A DNA stretch of 42,984 nucleotides from Thiobacillus sp. 63-78. GTDB taxonomy: Bacteria > Pseudomonadota > Gammaproteobacteria > Burkholderiales > Thiobacillaceae. Each line of letters starts with the position of its first letter. Position 1 is the first letter of the stretch. Below, one piece after another: positions 20,486 to 29,648 of this stretch. The stretch lies in NCBI GenBank assembly GCA_001899765.1, contig MKWM01000039.1, forward strand, positions 1 through 42,984. The letters run 5' to 3'. Below the pieces are notes generated by a model that was not told the DNA's origin, did not search any database, and saw only the letters and a program-made list of their open reading frames with translations. The position numbers and the translations under genes were made by a program.

Positions 20486-21874
20486 GTGACTCAAATCGAC
20501 CTTTCAGAAAGCATGACGCGCGCTGAAAAACGCGCGGCGTCGGGTCTGGCAGCGATTTTCGGTCTGCGTATGCTGGGCATGTTTCTGATCCTGCCGGTAT
20601 TCGCGCTCTACGCCGAACACCTGCCGGGCGGCGACAACCACACCCTGGTGGGGCTGGTGCTGGGCATGTATGGCCTGACCCAGGCGCTGCTGATGATCCC
20701 GTTCGGCGTGGCGTCCGATCGCATCGGCCGCAAGAAGGTGATCATTTTCGGGCTGATCCTGTTTGCGATCGGCAGCTTCGTGGCGGCGGCGGCTCCCAAT
20801 ATCTACTGGACGATCGCCGGCCGCGCCATCCAGGGCGCGGGGGCGATTTCCGCCGCCATCATTGCCATGCTGGCCGACCTGACCCGTGAAGAACACCGGA
20901 CCAAGGCGATGGCGCTCATCGGTTCGACCATCGGGATCGTGTTTGCCGTATCCATGGTGGCGGGGCCGACGCTCGACCATCTCATCGGCGTGCCGGGAAT
21001 TTTTGCGTTGACCGGCGTGCTGGCGCTGGGCGCCATCTGGGTCGTGAACGTGTGGGTGCCCGATCCGCAGATCAGTCATTTTCATGCCGACGCCCAGGCC
21101 AATCCGGCGCGGCTGAAGGACGTGCTGCACAACGCCCAGTTGCTGCGCCTCGACTTCGGTATTTTTTCCCTGCACGCGGCCCAGATGGCGATGTTCGTCG
21201 TGGTGCCGGTTGCGCTCAAGAATAGCGGCTTGCCGCCGTCCCAGCACTGGATGGTTTACCTGCCCGTGCTGCTGGGCTCGTTCCTGCTGATTCTGCCAGC
21301 CATCATCTATGGCGAAAAATACGGCAAGCTGAAACCGGTGTTTGTCGGCGCGGTGGCGTTGATGTTGCTGGCCCAGTTGGGGCTCGCGTTCGGCATCGGA
21401 CATTTCTGGGGCATCGTGTGGGCGCTGTTCTTCTACTTTGCCGCGTTCAACCTGCTCGAAGCCAGCCTGCCCTCGCTGGTTTCCAAGCTTGCTCCCGTGT
21501 CGGCCAAGGGCAGCGCGATGGGCATTTACAATACCGCCCAGGCGCTGGGCCTGTTCTTCGGAGGCGTTTTTGGCGGCTGGCTGGCGCAGCATGTCGGGTT
21601 TTACGCCGTGTTCCTGTTCTGTGTCGTCCTGATGGCGATCTGGCTGGCGCTGAGCCTGTCGATGACCGCGCCGCCCGCGATCAAGACCCGCATGTTCCGC
21701 GTCGGCACCATGCATGCGGAGCAGGCGACGCTGCTGAAAACGAAACTGGCGGCGGTGGCCGGCGTGGTCGAAGCCGTGGTGCTGGCCGAGGAGGGCGTGG
21801 CCATGCTCAAGGTCAGCCTGCATGGCTGGGATGAAACCGCTACCCGTACCCTGCTTGAGACGGCCGGCGCCTGA
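20486..21874 (+). CDS. yajR: YajR-like MFS transporter with C-terminal soluble domain
   Basis: 462 residues from GTG 20486, or 453 from ATG 20513 ([12 protein letters not shown]), which is closer to YajR's 454. Twelve membrane helices are expected. Motif A reads [13 protein letters not shown], and [12 protein letters not shown], [27 protein letters not shown] and [16 protein letters not shown] segments match YajR along its length. After the last helix (about residue 395) a soluble tail (about 70 residues, with [20 protein letters not shown]) corresponds to the ferredoxin-like YAM domain of YajR. The transported substrate is unknown for the family. Confidence 0.85.
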   Translation: MTQIDLSESMTRAEKRAASGLAAIFGLRMLGMFLILPVFALYAEHLPGGDNHTLVGLVLGMYGLTQALLMIPFGVASDRIGRKKVIIFGLILFAIGSFVAAAAPNIYWTIAGRAIQGAGAISAAIIAMLADLTREEHRTKAMALIGSTIGIVFAVSMVAGPTLDHLIGVPGIFALTGVLALGAIWVVNVWVPDPQISHFHADAQANPARLKDVLHNAQLLRLDFGIFSLHAAQMAMFVVVPVALKNSGLPPSQHWMVYLPVLLGSFLLILPAIIYGEKYGKLKPVFVGAVALMLLAQLGLAFGIGHFWGIVWALFFYFAAFNLLEASLPSLVSKLAPVSAKGSAMGIYNTAQALGLFFGGVFGGWLAQHVGFYAVFLFCVVLMAIWLALSLSMTAPPAIKTRMFRVGTMHAEQATLLKTKLAAVAGVVEAVVLAEEGVAMLKVSLHGWDETATRTLLETAGA

Positions 21875-21947
21875 CAGGCCGGTCCCGGCCGCACCGTTTG
21901 TCCTGATAGAATCCGCAACACGACAACGCTTACACCCAGGGGAAAAC

Positions 21948-22427
21948 ATGGCATCCGTCAACAAAGTGATTCTGGTCGGCAACCTCGGACGCGATCCTGA
22001 AATGCGCTACCTGCCGAGCGGAGAGGCCGTCGCCAACCTGGCCATCGCCACCACCGACAAATACAAGGACAAGAGCGGCCAGATGGTCGAGCAGACCGAA
22101 TGGCATCGGGTCAGCTTCTTTGGACGCACCGCCGAAGTCTGCGGGCAATACCTGAAGAAGGGCGGCCAGGTGTATGTCGAAGGTTCGATCCGTACCCGCA
22201 AATACACCGACAAGGAAGGCGTCGAAAAGTACGCGACCGAAATCCGCGGCGACCGCATGCAGATGCTGGGCGGGCGCAGCGGCGGTGGCATGGCCGACAT
22301 GGATGAGGGCGGGTCCGCCCCCGCACCGCGCAACCCGCCACGCGCCGCCAATCCAGGCGCGCCGGCCGCCGCGCAGCGCCCGGCCAGCAGCGGGTTTGAC
22401 GACATGGACGACGATATTCCGTTCTAG
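21948..22427 (+). CDS. ssb: Single-stranded DNA-binding protein
   Basis: 159 residues from ATG 21948, preceded by CAGGGGAA. The OB fold (residues 1-110) begins [20 protein letters not shown] and includes [16 protein letters not shown] flexible Gly/Pro/Ala linker leads to the acidic tip DDMDDDIPF, which recruits repair and replication partners. It lies near uvrA, as in Escherichia coli where uvrA and ssb are adjacent and divergent; here yajR sits between them. Confidence 0.97.
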   Translation: MASVNKVILVGNLGRDPEMRYLPSGEAVANLAIATTDKYKDKSGQMVEQTEWHRVSFFGRTAEVCGQYLKKGGQVYVEGSIRTRKYTDKEGVEKYATEIRGDRMQMLGGRSGGGMADMDEGGSAPAPRNPPRAANPGAPAAAQRPASSGFDDMDDDIPF

Positions 22428-22446
22428 AACCAGCCCCCCGCTGGTT
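22428..22446 (+). other. Hairpin after ssb
   Basis: AACCAGC and GCTGGTT form a perfect 7-bp stem with a CCCCC loop, beginning at the base after the ssb stop. No T-run follows, so it is at best a weak terminator. It could protect the 3' end of ssb mRNA. Confidence 0.4.
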
Positions 22447-22518
22447 GGGCGCTGGTGCCCGTCAGTTTGGGTACTTGTGCCCGTCGTTTGGGTGCTTGTA
22501 CCCATCGTTAGGTATAAT
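22447..22518 (+). promoter_or_regulatory. Three phased dyads before a TATAAT -10, upstream of fmdB-DUF502-aspS
   Basis: Three near-palindromes of the form GGGYRC-NN-GTRCCC lie at 22447-22460, 22469-22482 and 22490-22503. They repeat every 22 and 21 bases, two turns of the helix, inside tandem units of similar sequence (GGGTNCTTGTNCCCNTCG). Ten bases later comes TATAAT (22513-22518). No proper -35 is placed 16-18 bases upstream of it. The dyads take that place, which suggests binding of a dimeric regulator. No known regulator is recognised. Confidence 0.5.
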
Positions 22519-22549
22519 TCTGCAACTTTTTGATTGGCGGAGAATGCCC

Positions 22550-22828
22550 GTGCCGATTTATGCCTACCAATGCACCGCCTGCGGGTTTGCTCAGGACGAA
22601 ATGCAGAAAGTGTCCGATGCCCTGTTGACGAGGTGTCCGTCCTGCGGGCAGGCAGCCTACGCCAAACAGGTGACGGCGGCCGGTTTCGCGCTGAAGGGAA
22701 CCGGTTGGTACGCGACCGATTTCAAGGGCAACGGCGGCAAGCCGGCGGACCCCAAACCCGATACGACACCCGACAGTAAACCCGACACGCCTGCGCCTGC
22801 CGCCGCCGCGTGTCCGGCGTGTAACTGA
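22550..22828 (+). CDS. FmdB-family zinc ribbon protein
   Basis: 92 residues from GTG 22550, seven bases after GGAG; this gives MPIYAYQCTACG, the standard family start. An ATG at 22544 is only one base from the ribosome-binding site and is less likely. Two CxxC pairs (CTAC, CPSC) form the zinc ribbon. A Gly/Pro/Asp/Lys-rich linker follows and a third CPAC pair sits at the very end. Family members are small putative regulators of unknown function. In many Betaproteobacteria the gene precedes DUF502 and aspS, as here. Confidence 0.85.
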   Translation: MPIYAYQCTACGFAQDEMQKVSDALLTRCPSCGQAAYAKQVTAAGFALKGTGWYATDFKGNGGKPADPKPDTTPDSKPDTPAPAAAACPACN

Positions 22829-22847
22829 CGCGACGCGAAGCACTCGG

Positions 22848-22882
22848 GAAGCGGGCGGTGCGAGCCGTCCGCTTCTTTGTTT
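22848..22882 (+). terminator. Intrinsic terminator after the zinc ribbon gene
   Basis: An 11-bp stem (22848-22858 with 22865-22875, one G-U) with a six-base loop is followed by TTTGTTT. It ends 8 bases before the next gene. It should reduce readthrough from the zinc ribbon gene into DUF502 and aspS, or act as an attenuator between them. Confidence 0.75.
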
Positions 22883-22890
22883 CTGACTGA

Positions 22891-23499
22891 ATGGCCTATA
22901 TGAAGCGTTATTTTGTTACCGGTCTGCTGATCTGGGTGCCTCTGGGAATCACCCTGTGGGTACTCAGCCTGCTGATCGGTACCATGGACCAGAGCCTGCT
23001 GGTGCTGCCGGCCAAATGGTTGCCCGAGGCCTGGCTGGGGGTTCGGATTCCCGGCCTGGGGGCGATCCTGACGCTGTTGGTCATCATGCTGACCGGTGTG
23101 TTCGGCGCCAATTTCTTTGGCCAGAAAATCATCGACTTCTGGGAGCGGCAACTGGTCCGCATTCCGGTGGTGAAGACCATCTACGGCAGCGTCAAGCAGG
23201 TGTCCGACACGATTCTGTCGGGCAGCGGCCATGCCTTCCGCAAGGTGCTGCTGGTGCGCTATCCGCATCCGCAGGCGTGGTCGCTGGCGTTTCAGACCAA
23301 TCTGCCCGCCGAGGTGGCGGGTCTGCTGCCGGAGGAGCACGTCGCGGTGTTCATTCCCACCACACCGAGCCCGGTCAACGGATTTTATTTTTATGTCAAA
23401 AAGAGCGAGGTCGTCGAACTGGATCTGTCGGTCGATCGCGCGTTGAAATACATCGTCTCGATGGGCGTTGCCTCCAGCGAATCGGGGCGGAGCCTCTAG
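22891..23499 (+). CDS. DUF502 family membrane protein
   Basis: 202 residues. Two membrane helices lie near residues 8-30 and 55-75, followed by a soluble domain with RIPVVKTIYGSVKQVSDTI, VLLVRYPHPQAWSLAFQT and FIPTTPSPVNGFYFYVKKSE, all typical of DUF502. The family's function is unknown. The start may be ATG 22891 or ATG 22900 (MKRYF); neither has a good ribosome-binding site, and a terminator hairpin ends just upstream. It is 9 bases from aspS. Confidence 0.85.
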   Translation: MAYMKRYFVTGLLIWVPLGITLWVLSLLIGTMDQSLLVLPAKWLPEAWLGVRIPGLGAILTLLVIMLTGVFGANFFGQKIIDFWERQLVRIPVVKTIYGSVKQVSDTILSGSGHAFRKVLLVRYPHPQAWSLAFQTNLPAEVAGLLPEEHVAVFIPTTPSPVNGFYFYVKKSEVVELDLSVDRALKYIVSMGVASSESGRSL

Positions 23500-23508
23500 G
23501 AAAACAGC

Positions 23509-25302
23509 ATGCGTACACATTACTGCGGCGCCGTCAGCGCCGCCGACATCGGCAACACCGTCACCCTGTGCGGCTGGGCGCACCGGCGGCGTGATCACGG
23601 CGGCGTGATCTTCATCGATCTGCGCGATCGCGAAGGCCTGATGCAGGTGGTGATCGACCCCGACACCCCGGCAGCGTTCAAGCTGGCCGAGGACGTGCGT
23701 GCCGAGTTCGTGCTCAGGATCGAGGGCCTGGTGCGGCCGCGTCCCGCCGGCACCGAGAACCCCAATATGTCAACCGGCATGGTCGAGCTGCTGACCAAAA
23801 AGCTGGAAGTGCTGAACCCCTCACTGACGCCGCCGTTCCAGATCGACGACGACACCCTCAACGAGAATATCCGCCTGCAGTACCGCTACCTCGACCTGCG
23901 CCGCGAGCCGATGCAGAAAAACCTCAGGCTGCGTTACCGTGTATCGAAAATCATGCGCGACTACCTCGATGCCAACGGCTTCATCGAGGTCGAAACGCCG
24001 ATGCTGACGCGCTCGACCCCGGAAGGCGCGCGCGATTATCTGGTGCCGAGCCGCGTGCACGACGGCATGTTCTACGCGCTGCCGCAGTCGCCGCAACTGT
24101 TCAAGCAGCTGCTCATGGTGGCGGGCGTTGACCGCTATTTCCAGATCACCCGGTGCTTCCGCGACGAGGATCTGCGCGCCGATCGCCAGCCCGAGTTCAC
24201 GCAAGTGGATCTGGAGACCTCGTTCATGGACGAGGCGGCCATCATGGACCTGGCCGAGGGCATGATCCGCGACATGATGAAGCAGGCGCAGGACATCGTC
24301 CTGCCCGCCGCTTTCCCGCGCATGAGCCATGCCGAGGCGATGAATAAATATGGGTCGGACAAGCCCGACCTGCGGGTGACACTGGAAATCGTCGACGTCG
24401 GCGATGCGATGCGGGACGTCGCGTTCAAGGTCTTCTCCGGCCCGGCCAACGATCCCAAGGGCCGCGTCGCCGCCCTGCGCATTCCCGGCGGCGGCGCGCT
24501 CACCCGCAGCGAAATCGACGGCTACACCGAGTTCGTCAAGATCTACGGCGCCAGGGGGCTCGCCTACATCAAGGTCAACGACGTCAGCCAGTTGAATGAA
24601 ACGGGCCTGCAGTCGCCCATCGTCAAGAACCTCTCCGAAGCCGCCTTGCGCGCGGTGATGGAACGCACCGGCGCGCAAAACGGCGACCTGATCTTCTTCG
24701 GCGCCGACAAGGCCAGGGTCGTCAACGACGCCCTCGGCGCGCTGCGCCTCAAGATCGGCCACGAGAAGGGCCACGTGGACGGCCGCGCCTGGGCGCCGCT
24801 ATGGGTGATCGACTTTCCCATGTTCGAGTACAACGAAGACGAGAACCGCTGGGATGCGCTGCACCATCCCTTCACCGCCCCGAAGGACGGCCATGAGGCC
24901 TACCTTGCCAGCGATCCGGGCAAGACGTTGTCAAGGGCCTACGACATGGTGCTGAACGGCTGGGAAGTGGGCGGCGGCTCGGTGCGTATCCATCAAGAGG
25001 CAGTGCAGGAGAAAGTGTTCGCGGCCCTGAACATCGACGAGGCGGAACGCCGCGAGAAATTCGGCTTCCTGCTCGACGCCCTGCAATACGGCGCGCCGCC
25101 GCACGGCGGTCTGGCATTCGGACTGGACCGCCTGGTGACGCTGATGGCCGGCGCCGACTCGATCCGCGACGTCATCGCCTTCCCCAAGACCCAGCGCGCC
25201 TCCTGCCTGATGACCAACGCGCCCAACGTGGTCGACGAAAAGCAGTTGCGCGAGCTGCACATCCGCCTGCGCAACGTCAATCCGGCGGACAAGGCGGCCT
25301 GA
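23509..25302 (+). CDS. aspS: Aspartyl-tRNA synthetase
   Basis: 597 residues. The N-terminal OB-fold anticodon-binding domain includes [25 protein letters not shown]. The class II catalytic core includes [25 protein letters not shown] (motif 2 region follows at [20 protein letters not shown]) and motif 3 [13 protein letters not shown]. The bacterial GAD insertion lies about residues 290-410. It charges tRNA-Asp; whether it also charges tRNA-Asn cannot be decided from this window. It follows DUF502 closely and is probably cotranscribed with it. Confidence 0.97.
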   Translation: MRTHYCGAVSAADIGNTVTLCGWAHRRRDHGGVIFIDLRDREGLMQVVIDPDTPAAFKLAEDVRAEFVLRIEGLVRPRPAGTENPNMSTGMVELLTKKLEVLNPSLTPPFQIDDDTLNENIRLQYRYLDLRREPMQKNLRLRYRVSKIMRDYLDANGFIEVETPMLTRSTPEGARDYLVPSRVHDGMFYALPQSPQLFKQLLMVAGVDRYFQITRCFRDEDLRADRQPEFTQVDLETSFMDEAAIMDLAEGMIRDMMKQAQDIVLPAAFPRMSHAEAMNKYGSDKPDLRVTLEIVDVGDAMRDVAFKVFSGPANDPKGRVAALRIPGGGALTRSEIDGYTEFVKIYGARGLAYIKVNDVSQLNETGLQSPIVKNLSEAALRAVMERTGAQNGDLIFFGADKARVVNDALGALRLKIGHEKGHVDGRAWAPLWVIDFPMFEYNEDENRWDALHHPFTAPKDGHEAYLASDPGKTLSRAYDMVLNGWEVGGGSVRIHQEAVQEKVFAALNIDEAERREKFGFLLDALQYGAPPHGGLAFGLDRLVTLMAGADSIRDVIAFPKTQRASCLMTNAPNVVDEKQLRELHIRLRNVNPADKAA

Positions 25303-25311
25303 AGCTTTTTG

Positions 25312-25341
25312 TCCGCGAATACCCTTTGCGATATTCGCGGA
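25312..25341 (+). other. Hairpin between aspS and the DUF2322 gene
   Basis: TCCGCGAATA (25312-25321) and TATTCGCGGA (25332-25341) form a perfect 10-bp stem with a ten-base loop. It ends directly before the AAAGGA ribosome-binding site of the next gene. No T-run follows. It could limit ribosome access or mark a processing site. Confidence 0.5.
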
Positions 25342-25354
25342 TAAAGGATTTGCA

Positions 25355-25660
25355 ATGAAATTCGCCGACACCCTGAAAACCCTGCCCGAGGCCACGGGCG
25401 CTAAGCTGGTGCTGACCGACGCCGCCGGCATCGAGGCCGCGACGATCGCCAACGCGCCCGGCAGCGCCGGATCGTTCCGGGTGTACGCCTATCTTGCGCA
25501 GCAATACGGCGCGATCAATGCCGAGGCCGCCGCGGAAGGCCTGGCGATTTTCGCCGAACACACCGAGGACGCCAGCACACACCCCGGCAAGCATCCCAAT
25601 ATCGACCGCCTGATCGCCATCCTGGCGACCGGCATCCCGCTCAACGCCCGCGTCATTTGA
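25355..25660 (+). CDS. Small conserved protein, probably DUF2322
   Basis: 101 residues, no signal peptide or membrane helix. The sequence reads MKFADTLKTLPEATGAKLVL at the start and HPGKHPNIDRLI near the end. I match it to the DUF2322 family from memory; the function is unknown. It starts after AAAGGA and ends overlapping the first codon of nudB. The aspS neighbourhood is typical. Confidence 0.7.
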   Translation: MKFADTLKTLPEATGAKLVLTDAAGIEAATIANAPGSAGSFRVYAYLAQQYGAINAEAAAEGLAIFAEHTEDASTHPGKHPNIDRLIAILATGIPLNARVI

Positions 25661-26097
25661 TTGCACACAAGATTCCGGTCTCGGTGCTGGTCGTCATCCA
25701 CACGGCGGATGGCCAGGTGCTGCTGCTGGAGCGCGCCGACGCGCCGGGCCTGTGGCAGTCGGTCACCGGTTCGCAGGAGGCCGGCGAAACGCTGGAGCAG
25801 ACCGCGGTCCGCGAAGTCCGCGAGGAAACCGGGCTCGACGCCAGGCGGTTTGCGCTGACGCCATGGGGCATCGAAAACCGCTACGCCATCTACGCGCGCT
25901 GGCGCCACCGCTACGCACCCGGTGTCAGCCACAACACCGAACACGTGTTCGGTCTGCAACTTCCCGCCCCGCAACCGGTCGTACTTGCGCCGCGCGAACA
26001 CCTGCGCTATGAATGGCTGCCGTGGGAAACCGCGGCCGAGCGATGTTTTTCGCCCAGCAATGCGGCGGCCATCCGGCTGCTTCCCGCGCGCATATAA
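25657..26097 (+). CDS. nudB: Dihydroneopterin triphosphate diphosphatase (Nudix)
   Basis: 146 residues from a TTG at 25657 that overlaps the previous TGA; no in-frame ATG precedes the conserved start HKIPVSVLVVIHT. The Nudix box is complete at residues 38-60 (G38, E44, R52-E53, E56-E57, G59). LLLERADAPGLWQSVTGSQE and NRYAIYARWRHRYAPGVSHNTEHVF match NudB, which removes pyrophosphate in folate synthesis. The order aspS-nudB is conserved in Proteobacteria. Confidence 0.88.
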   Translation: MIAHKIPVSVLVVIHTADGQVLLLERADAPGLWQSVTGSQEAGETLEQTAVREVREETGLDARRFALTPWGIENRYAIYARWRHRYAPGVSHNTEHVFGLQLPAPQPVVLAPREHLRYEWLPWETAAERCFSPSNAAAIRLLPARI

Positions 26098-26104
26098 TGA
26101 AGGA

Positions 26105-26872
26105 ATGAGTGATTCGATGACTTCTCCCCTGCATATCGCCAGTTACAACATCCACAAGGGTCTGTCGCAATTCAACCGGCGGCTGACCGTGCATGAACTG
26201 CGCGACCGCCTCGGTACGCTGGGCACCGACATCGTGTTCCTGCAGGAAGTGCAGGGCTGCCATGGCCCGCGCGCCAGCCGTTTCCAGCACTGGCCCGGCC
26301 GGCCGCAGCACGAGTTCCTGGCCGGCCACGTCTACACCGACTCCGCCTATGGCAAGAACTGCGTCTACGACACCGGCCATCACGGCAACGCCATCCTGTC
26401 GCGCTACAAGATCCTCAACTGGGAAAACGAGGACATTTCCGCCCATGCGTACGAAAGCCGCGGCATGCTGCATTGCCAGATCGAGGTGCCCGGTGTGGCA
26501 GCGCCGGTGCACTGCATCAACGTGCACCTGGCGCTGAACGAGGGCGGGCGCAAGCGCCAATTGGCGCAGATCGCGGCGCGCGTGCGCAAAATGGTGCCGG
26601 ACGGGGCGCCGCTGATCCTGGCGGGCGACTTCAACGACTGGCGCGTGCGCGTCGGCCGCTATTTCGAGGATGAGCTCGGGCTGGTCGAGGTGTTCGAGAG
26701 CCACCACGGCAAGCCGGCGCGCAGCTATCCGTCCATCCTGCCCATGTTCCAGCTCGACCGCATTTACATCCGACGTTTCACCATCCAGACGGCGCAAGTC
26801 CATACCGGCAACGCCTGGCACCGCATTTCCGACCACGCCGCGCTGAGCGCCAAACTGCAACTGGCCGGATGA
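26105..26872 (+). CDS. YbhP-like endonuclease/exonuclease/phosphatase protein
   Basis: 255 residues from ATG 26105, or 251 from ATG 26117 (MTSPLHIASYNIHKG), which stands at a more reasonable distance from AAGGA. Metal-site motifs of the EEP fold are present: SYNIHKG, FLQEVQG, NVHLALNEGGRKRQ, GDFNDWR, DRIYIR and SDHAAL. It overlaps clsB by four bases (ATGA). The same order, ybhP-clsB, occurs in Escherichia coli, so a link to phospholipid metabolism is likely, though the substrate is unknown. Confidence 0.82.
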   Translation: MSDSMTSPLHIASYNIHKGLSQFNRRLTVHELRDRLGTLGTDIVFLQEVQGCHGPRASRFQHWPGRPQHEFLAGHVYTDSAYGKNCVYDTGHHGNAILSRYKILNWENEDISAHAYESRGMLHCQIEVPGVAAPVHCINVHLALNEGGRKRQLAQIAARVRKMVPDGAPLILAGDFNDWRVRVGRYFEDELGLVEVFESHHGKPARSYPSILPMFQLDRIYIRRFTIQTAQVHTGNAWHRISDHAALSAKLQLAG

Positions 26873-28062
26873 CCGCGCGCAACCGCTTGCGCGCGCTGTT
26901 TTTTCGCGGCGTCGAGCTGGTTCCCGGCAACCGGCTGCGGCTGCTGCAAAGCGGCGGTGAATTCTTTCCGGCGCTGATCGCGGCCCTCGACGCCGCGCAC
27001 ACCGAAGTCCATCTCGAAACCTATATTTTCAATGCCGACCCCACTGCCGGAGCCGTGCGCGATGCCCTGATCCGCGCCGCGCGGCGCGGCGTGCGGGTGT
27101 GCGTGCTGATCGATGGCGTGGGCTCGCGCGAACTGCCGTCCGCCTGGCTGGATGCGCTCAGGGCGGCAGGCGCAAGCGTGCTGGTCTATCGTGCGCTGGT
27201 GAACGGCTGGCGCGCCAACCCCAAAAGCCTGCGGCGGCTGCATCGCAAACTGGCGGTGATCGATGCGCGCATCGCCTTCGTCGGCGGCATGAACCTCATC
27301 GACGATTTCGAGCCGGCGCGCTTCACCGTGCCGCGGCTCGATTTCAGCGTCGAAGTGCAGGGCCCGCTGCTTGCCCGCATCCACTGGAACGCGCGCCATC
27401 TGTGGTGGCTGGTGGCCTTGACGCAGCTGCAGCCCGGCGAGCGCAAGCAGCTGCCGGTCGAGCCGTCGTGGCCGACCGACGGCCGCGTGCGCGCCGCCTT
27501 CGCGGTGCGCGACAACTTCGCCCATCGCCGCGACATCGAGCGCAGCTACCTCATGGCGCTGGCGCTGGCGCGCGAGGACATCCTCATCGCCAACGCCTAC
27601 TTCCTGCCCGGGAACCGTTTCCGCAAGCTGCTGAAAAACGCCGCCGCGCGCGGCGTGCGGGTGCAGCTTCTGGTGCAGGGCCATACCGACCACCGCTTCT
27701 ATCAGAGCGCCGCGCGCGCGCTTTACCAGAACCTGCTGAAGGCCGGCGTGGCGATCCATGAATACCAGGCCAGCGAACTGCACGCCAAGGCGGCGGTGGT
27801 CGACGGCCACTGGGCCACCGTGGGGTCCAGCAACATCGATCCCTTCAGCCTGTTGCTCGCGCGCGAGGCCAACATCGTCGTCGACGACGCGGCCTTTGCC
27901 GGCGACCTGAGGCAGCGCCTGCAGCGGGCCATCGACCAGTCCGCTCCGCTCGACCTCGCCGACTGGCGGCGCCGTTCCTGGCGGCAGCGCATGCTGTCGC
28001 GCCTGGCCTACGGCGCCGTGCGCCTGCTGCTCGGGCTGGCCGGAGTGGGGCGCCGGGCCTGA
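26869..28062 (+). CDS. clsB: Cardiolipin synthase B
   Basis: 397 residues. Two phospholipase D HKD motifs are visible: H125-K127-D132 (HRKLAVIDARIAFVGGMN) and H305-K307-D312 (HAKAAVVDGHWATVGSSN). ClsB joins phosphatidylglycerol with a second phospholipid to make cardiolipin at the inner membrane; the Escherichia coli enzyme can also use other alcohols. The basic, hydrophobic C-terminus (RQRMLSRLAYGAVRLLLGLAG) may be membrane-associating. It is coupled to the YbhP-like gene and convergent with the YaiI gene. Confidence 0.9.
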   Translation: MTARNRLRALFFRGVELVPGNRLRLLQSGGEFFPALIAALDAAHTEVHLETYIFNADPTAGAVRDALIRAARRGVRVCVLIDGVGSRELPSAWLDALRAAGASVLVYRALVNGWRANPKSLRRLHRKLAVIDARIAFVGGMNLIDDFEPARFTVPRLDFSVEVQGPLLARIHWNARHLWWLVALTQLQPGERKQLPVEPSWPTDGRVRAAFAVRDNFAHRRDIERSYLMALALAREDILIANAYFLPGNRFRKLLKNAAARGVRVQLLVQGHTDHRFYQSAARALYQNLLKAGVAIHEYQASELHAKAAVVDGHWATVGSSNIDPFSLLLAREANIVVDDAAFAGDLRQRLQRAIDQSAPLDLADWRRRSWRQRMLSRLAYGAVRLLLGLAGVGRRA

Positions 28063-28068
28063 GAGGAT

Positions 28069-28521
28069 TCAGCGGCCGTGCTGCCGCGCCAGAAAACGAT
28101 CGAGCTGGTTGGCGAACGCCTGCCGGTCCGCTTGCGACAGCGCGGACGGCCCCGCAATGTCCGCGCCCGCGCCGCGCATCCCTTCCATGAAGTCGCGCAG
28201 CGCCAGCCGCTCGCGGATGTTCTCGCTGCTGTAGAACTCGCCGCGCGGCGACAGCGCGAACGCGCCCTGGTCGATCAGTGCCGCCGCCAGCGGAATGTCC
28301 GCCGTCACCACCAGATCGCCGCCCGCCACCCGTTCCACGATTTCGGCGTCGGCGACGTCGAAGCCTTTCGACACCTGCAGCGCGCGGATATAAGGCGAAG
28401 GCGGCACCCGCAGCAGGCGGTTGGCCACCAGCGTCAGCGGCAGGCGCCGCCGCTCCGCCGCGCGGAACAGGATGTCCTTGATCACGCCCGGGCAGGCGTC
28501 GGCGTCGACCCAGATATGCAT
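28069..28521 (-). CDS. YaiI/YqxD family protein (DUF188)
   Basis: 150 residues. It begins [19 protein letters not shown] and has [25 protein letters not shown] and [18 protein letters not shown], all family hallmarks. The fold is PIN-like and conserved Asp residues suggest a metal-dependent nuclease, but the function is not established. It lies 9 bases downstream of the YpfJ gene on the same strand and is probably cotranscribed with it. Confidence 0.88.
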   Translation of the reverse strand: MHIWVDADACPGVIKDILFRAAERRRLPLTLVANRLLRVPPSPYIRALQVSKGFDVADAEIVERVAGGDLVVTADIPLAAALIDQGAFALSPRGEFYSSENIRERLALRDFMEGMRGAGADIAGPSALSQADRQAFANQLDRFLARQHGR

Positions 28522-28530
28522 GGCGAACAG

Positions 28531-29388
28531 CTACAACCGCGCCGCCTTGAAGGTGTCGCACTGCCCCGGATCGCCGTGCTGCATGCCGCGGCTGAACCAG
28601 CGCATGCGCTGTTCCGACGAACCGTGGGTGAAGGACTCCGGTACCACGTAGCCGCGCGCCTGTTGCTGCAGGCGGTCGTCGCCCACCCCGGCCGCCGCCG
28701 CGAGCGCCTCCTCGGTATCGCCCGGCTCCAGCACCTGCCGCGCCTGGTTGGCGTGGTAGGCCCACACCCCGGCGAAGCAGTCGGCCTGCAGTTCCATCCG
28801 CACCTGCAAGGCGTTGCCCGCCGCTTCCCCCGCCCGGCTGCGCGCCGCGTTGACCTTGTCCGAGATGCCCAGCAGCGTCTGCACGTGATGGCCGACCTCG
28901 TGCGCCACCACGTAGGCCTGCGCGAAATCGCCCGGTGCGTCGTGGCGTTTGGCCAGATCGTTGAAAAAGGACATGTCCAGATACAGCTTATGGTCGCCCG
29001 GGCAGTAGAACGGCCCCATCGCCGCTTCGGCAAAGCCGCATGCCGACTGCACCGCGCCGCTATACAGCACCAGCGTGGGCGGCGGGTAGGGCTTGCCAGT
29101 CTCCTTGAACAGCGCGCTCCATACGTCTTCCGTATCGGCCAGCACCACCGACACGAAATCCTTCAATTTCTCCTCCTCCGGGCTGGACGCAGCGGGCGGG
29201 CGTGTGTCCTGCGTCGGCGCCAGGCTGCCCGCCTGATTCAGGACGACCGAGGGATCCACGCCGAAATACATCGCCACCAGCGCCAGCACAATCGCCCCGA
29301 TGCCGCCGCCGGCCAGCCCCCTGCCACTCACGCGCATGCCGCGCCGGTCCTCGATATTGTCGCTACGGCGTCCGTTTTCCCAGCGCAT
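28531..29388 (-). CDS. YpfJ-type neutral zinc metallopeptidase
   Basis: 285 residues from ATG 29388, six bases after GGGAG. One membrane helix lies at about residues 25-43, then a linker and the peptidase domain. The zinc motif HEVGHH (residues 163-168) sits within QAYVVAHEVGHHVQTLLGI, and the further ligand region is RMELQADCFAGVWA. GAVQSACGFAEAAMGPFYCPGD is typical of this family (PF04228). The N-terminal anchor suggests that it acts in the periplasm; substrates are not known. Confidence 0.87.
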   Translation of the reverse strand: MRWENGRRSDNIEDRRGMRVSGRGLAGGGIGAIVLALVAMYFGVDPSVVLNQAGSLAPTQDTRPPAASSPEEEKLKDFVSVVLADTEDVWSALFKETGKPYPPPTLVLYSGAVQSACGFAEAAMGPFYCPGDHKLYLDMSFFNDLAKRHDAPGDFAQAYVVAHEVGHHVQTLLGISDKVNAARSRAGEAAGNALQVRMELQADCFAGVWAYHANQARQVLEPGDTEEALAAAAGVGDDRLQQQARGYVVPESFTHGSSEQRMRWFSRGMQHGDPGQCDTFKAARL

Positions 29389-29477
29389 GGGCATCTCCCT
29401 GGCTTGATTGAATGGATGATGCGCCATTGTAAGCCGCAGGCTTGGCCGCTTCACGGCAGCCGGTCGATGGAAGGGCT

Positions 29478-29493
29478 GTTGCCTTTGTGCAAC
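29478..29493 (+). other. Short inverted repeat upstream of the porin promoter
   Basis: GTTGC (29478-29482) and GCAAC (29489-29493) flank six bases and lie about 50 bases upstream of the putative -35. The region around is AT-rich with several CAACA/TTTGTG stretches. It could be a regulator site, but no known box is recognised. Confidence 0.25.
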
Positions 29494-29540
29494 AAAACAA
29501 CACTTTGTGGGCGATTTGATGGAAAAAACAACAACTTTGC

Positions 29541-29568
29541 TTGCCGGCCGGAGGGGAGTCTGGATAAT
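29541..29568 (+). promoter_or_regulatory. Probable porin promoter
   Basis: TTGCCG (29541-29546) and GATAAT (29563-29568) are 16 bases apart. The leader of about 75 bases contains TGTCC-GTGCA-GGACA and the perfect palindrome AGCTCTGCAGAGCT (29604-29617). An AAGGAG ribosome-binding site follows before the porin ATG. Outer-membrane protein leaders of this sort are often small-RNA targets in Proteobacteria. Confidence 0.55.
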
Positions 29569-29648
29569 CGGCAGTGTCCCTCAAGCACATGTCCGTGCAG
29601 GACAGCTCTGCAGAGCTTTCGAACATTCCGTAATCAAGGAGATTTGCA

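Noticed and set aside
22447..22503. Short phased repeats as a small CRISPR array.
   Set aside because: The units are contiguous with no unique spacers, are only 21-22 bases long, and no cas gene is near.
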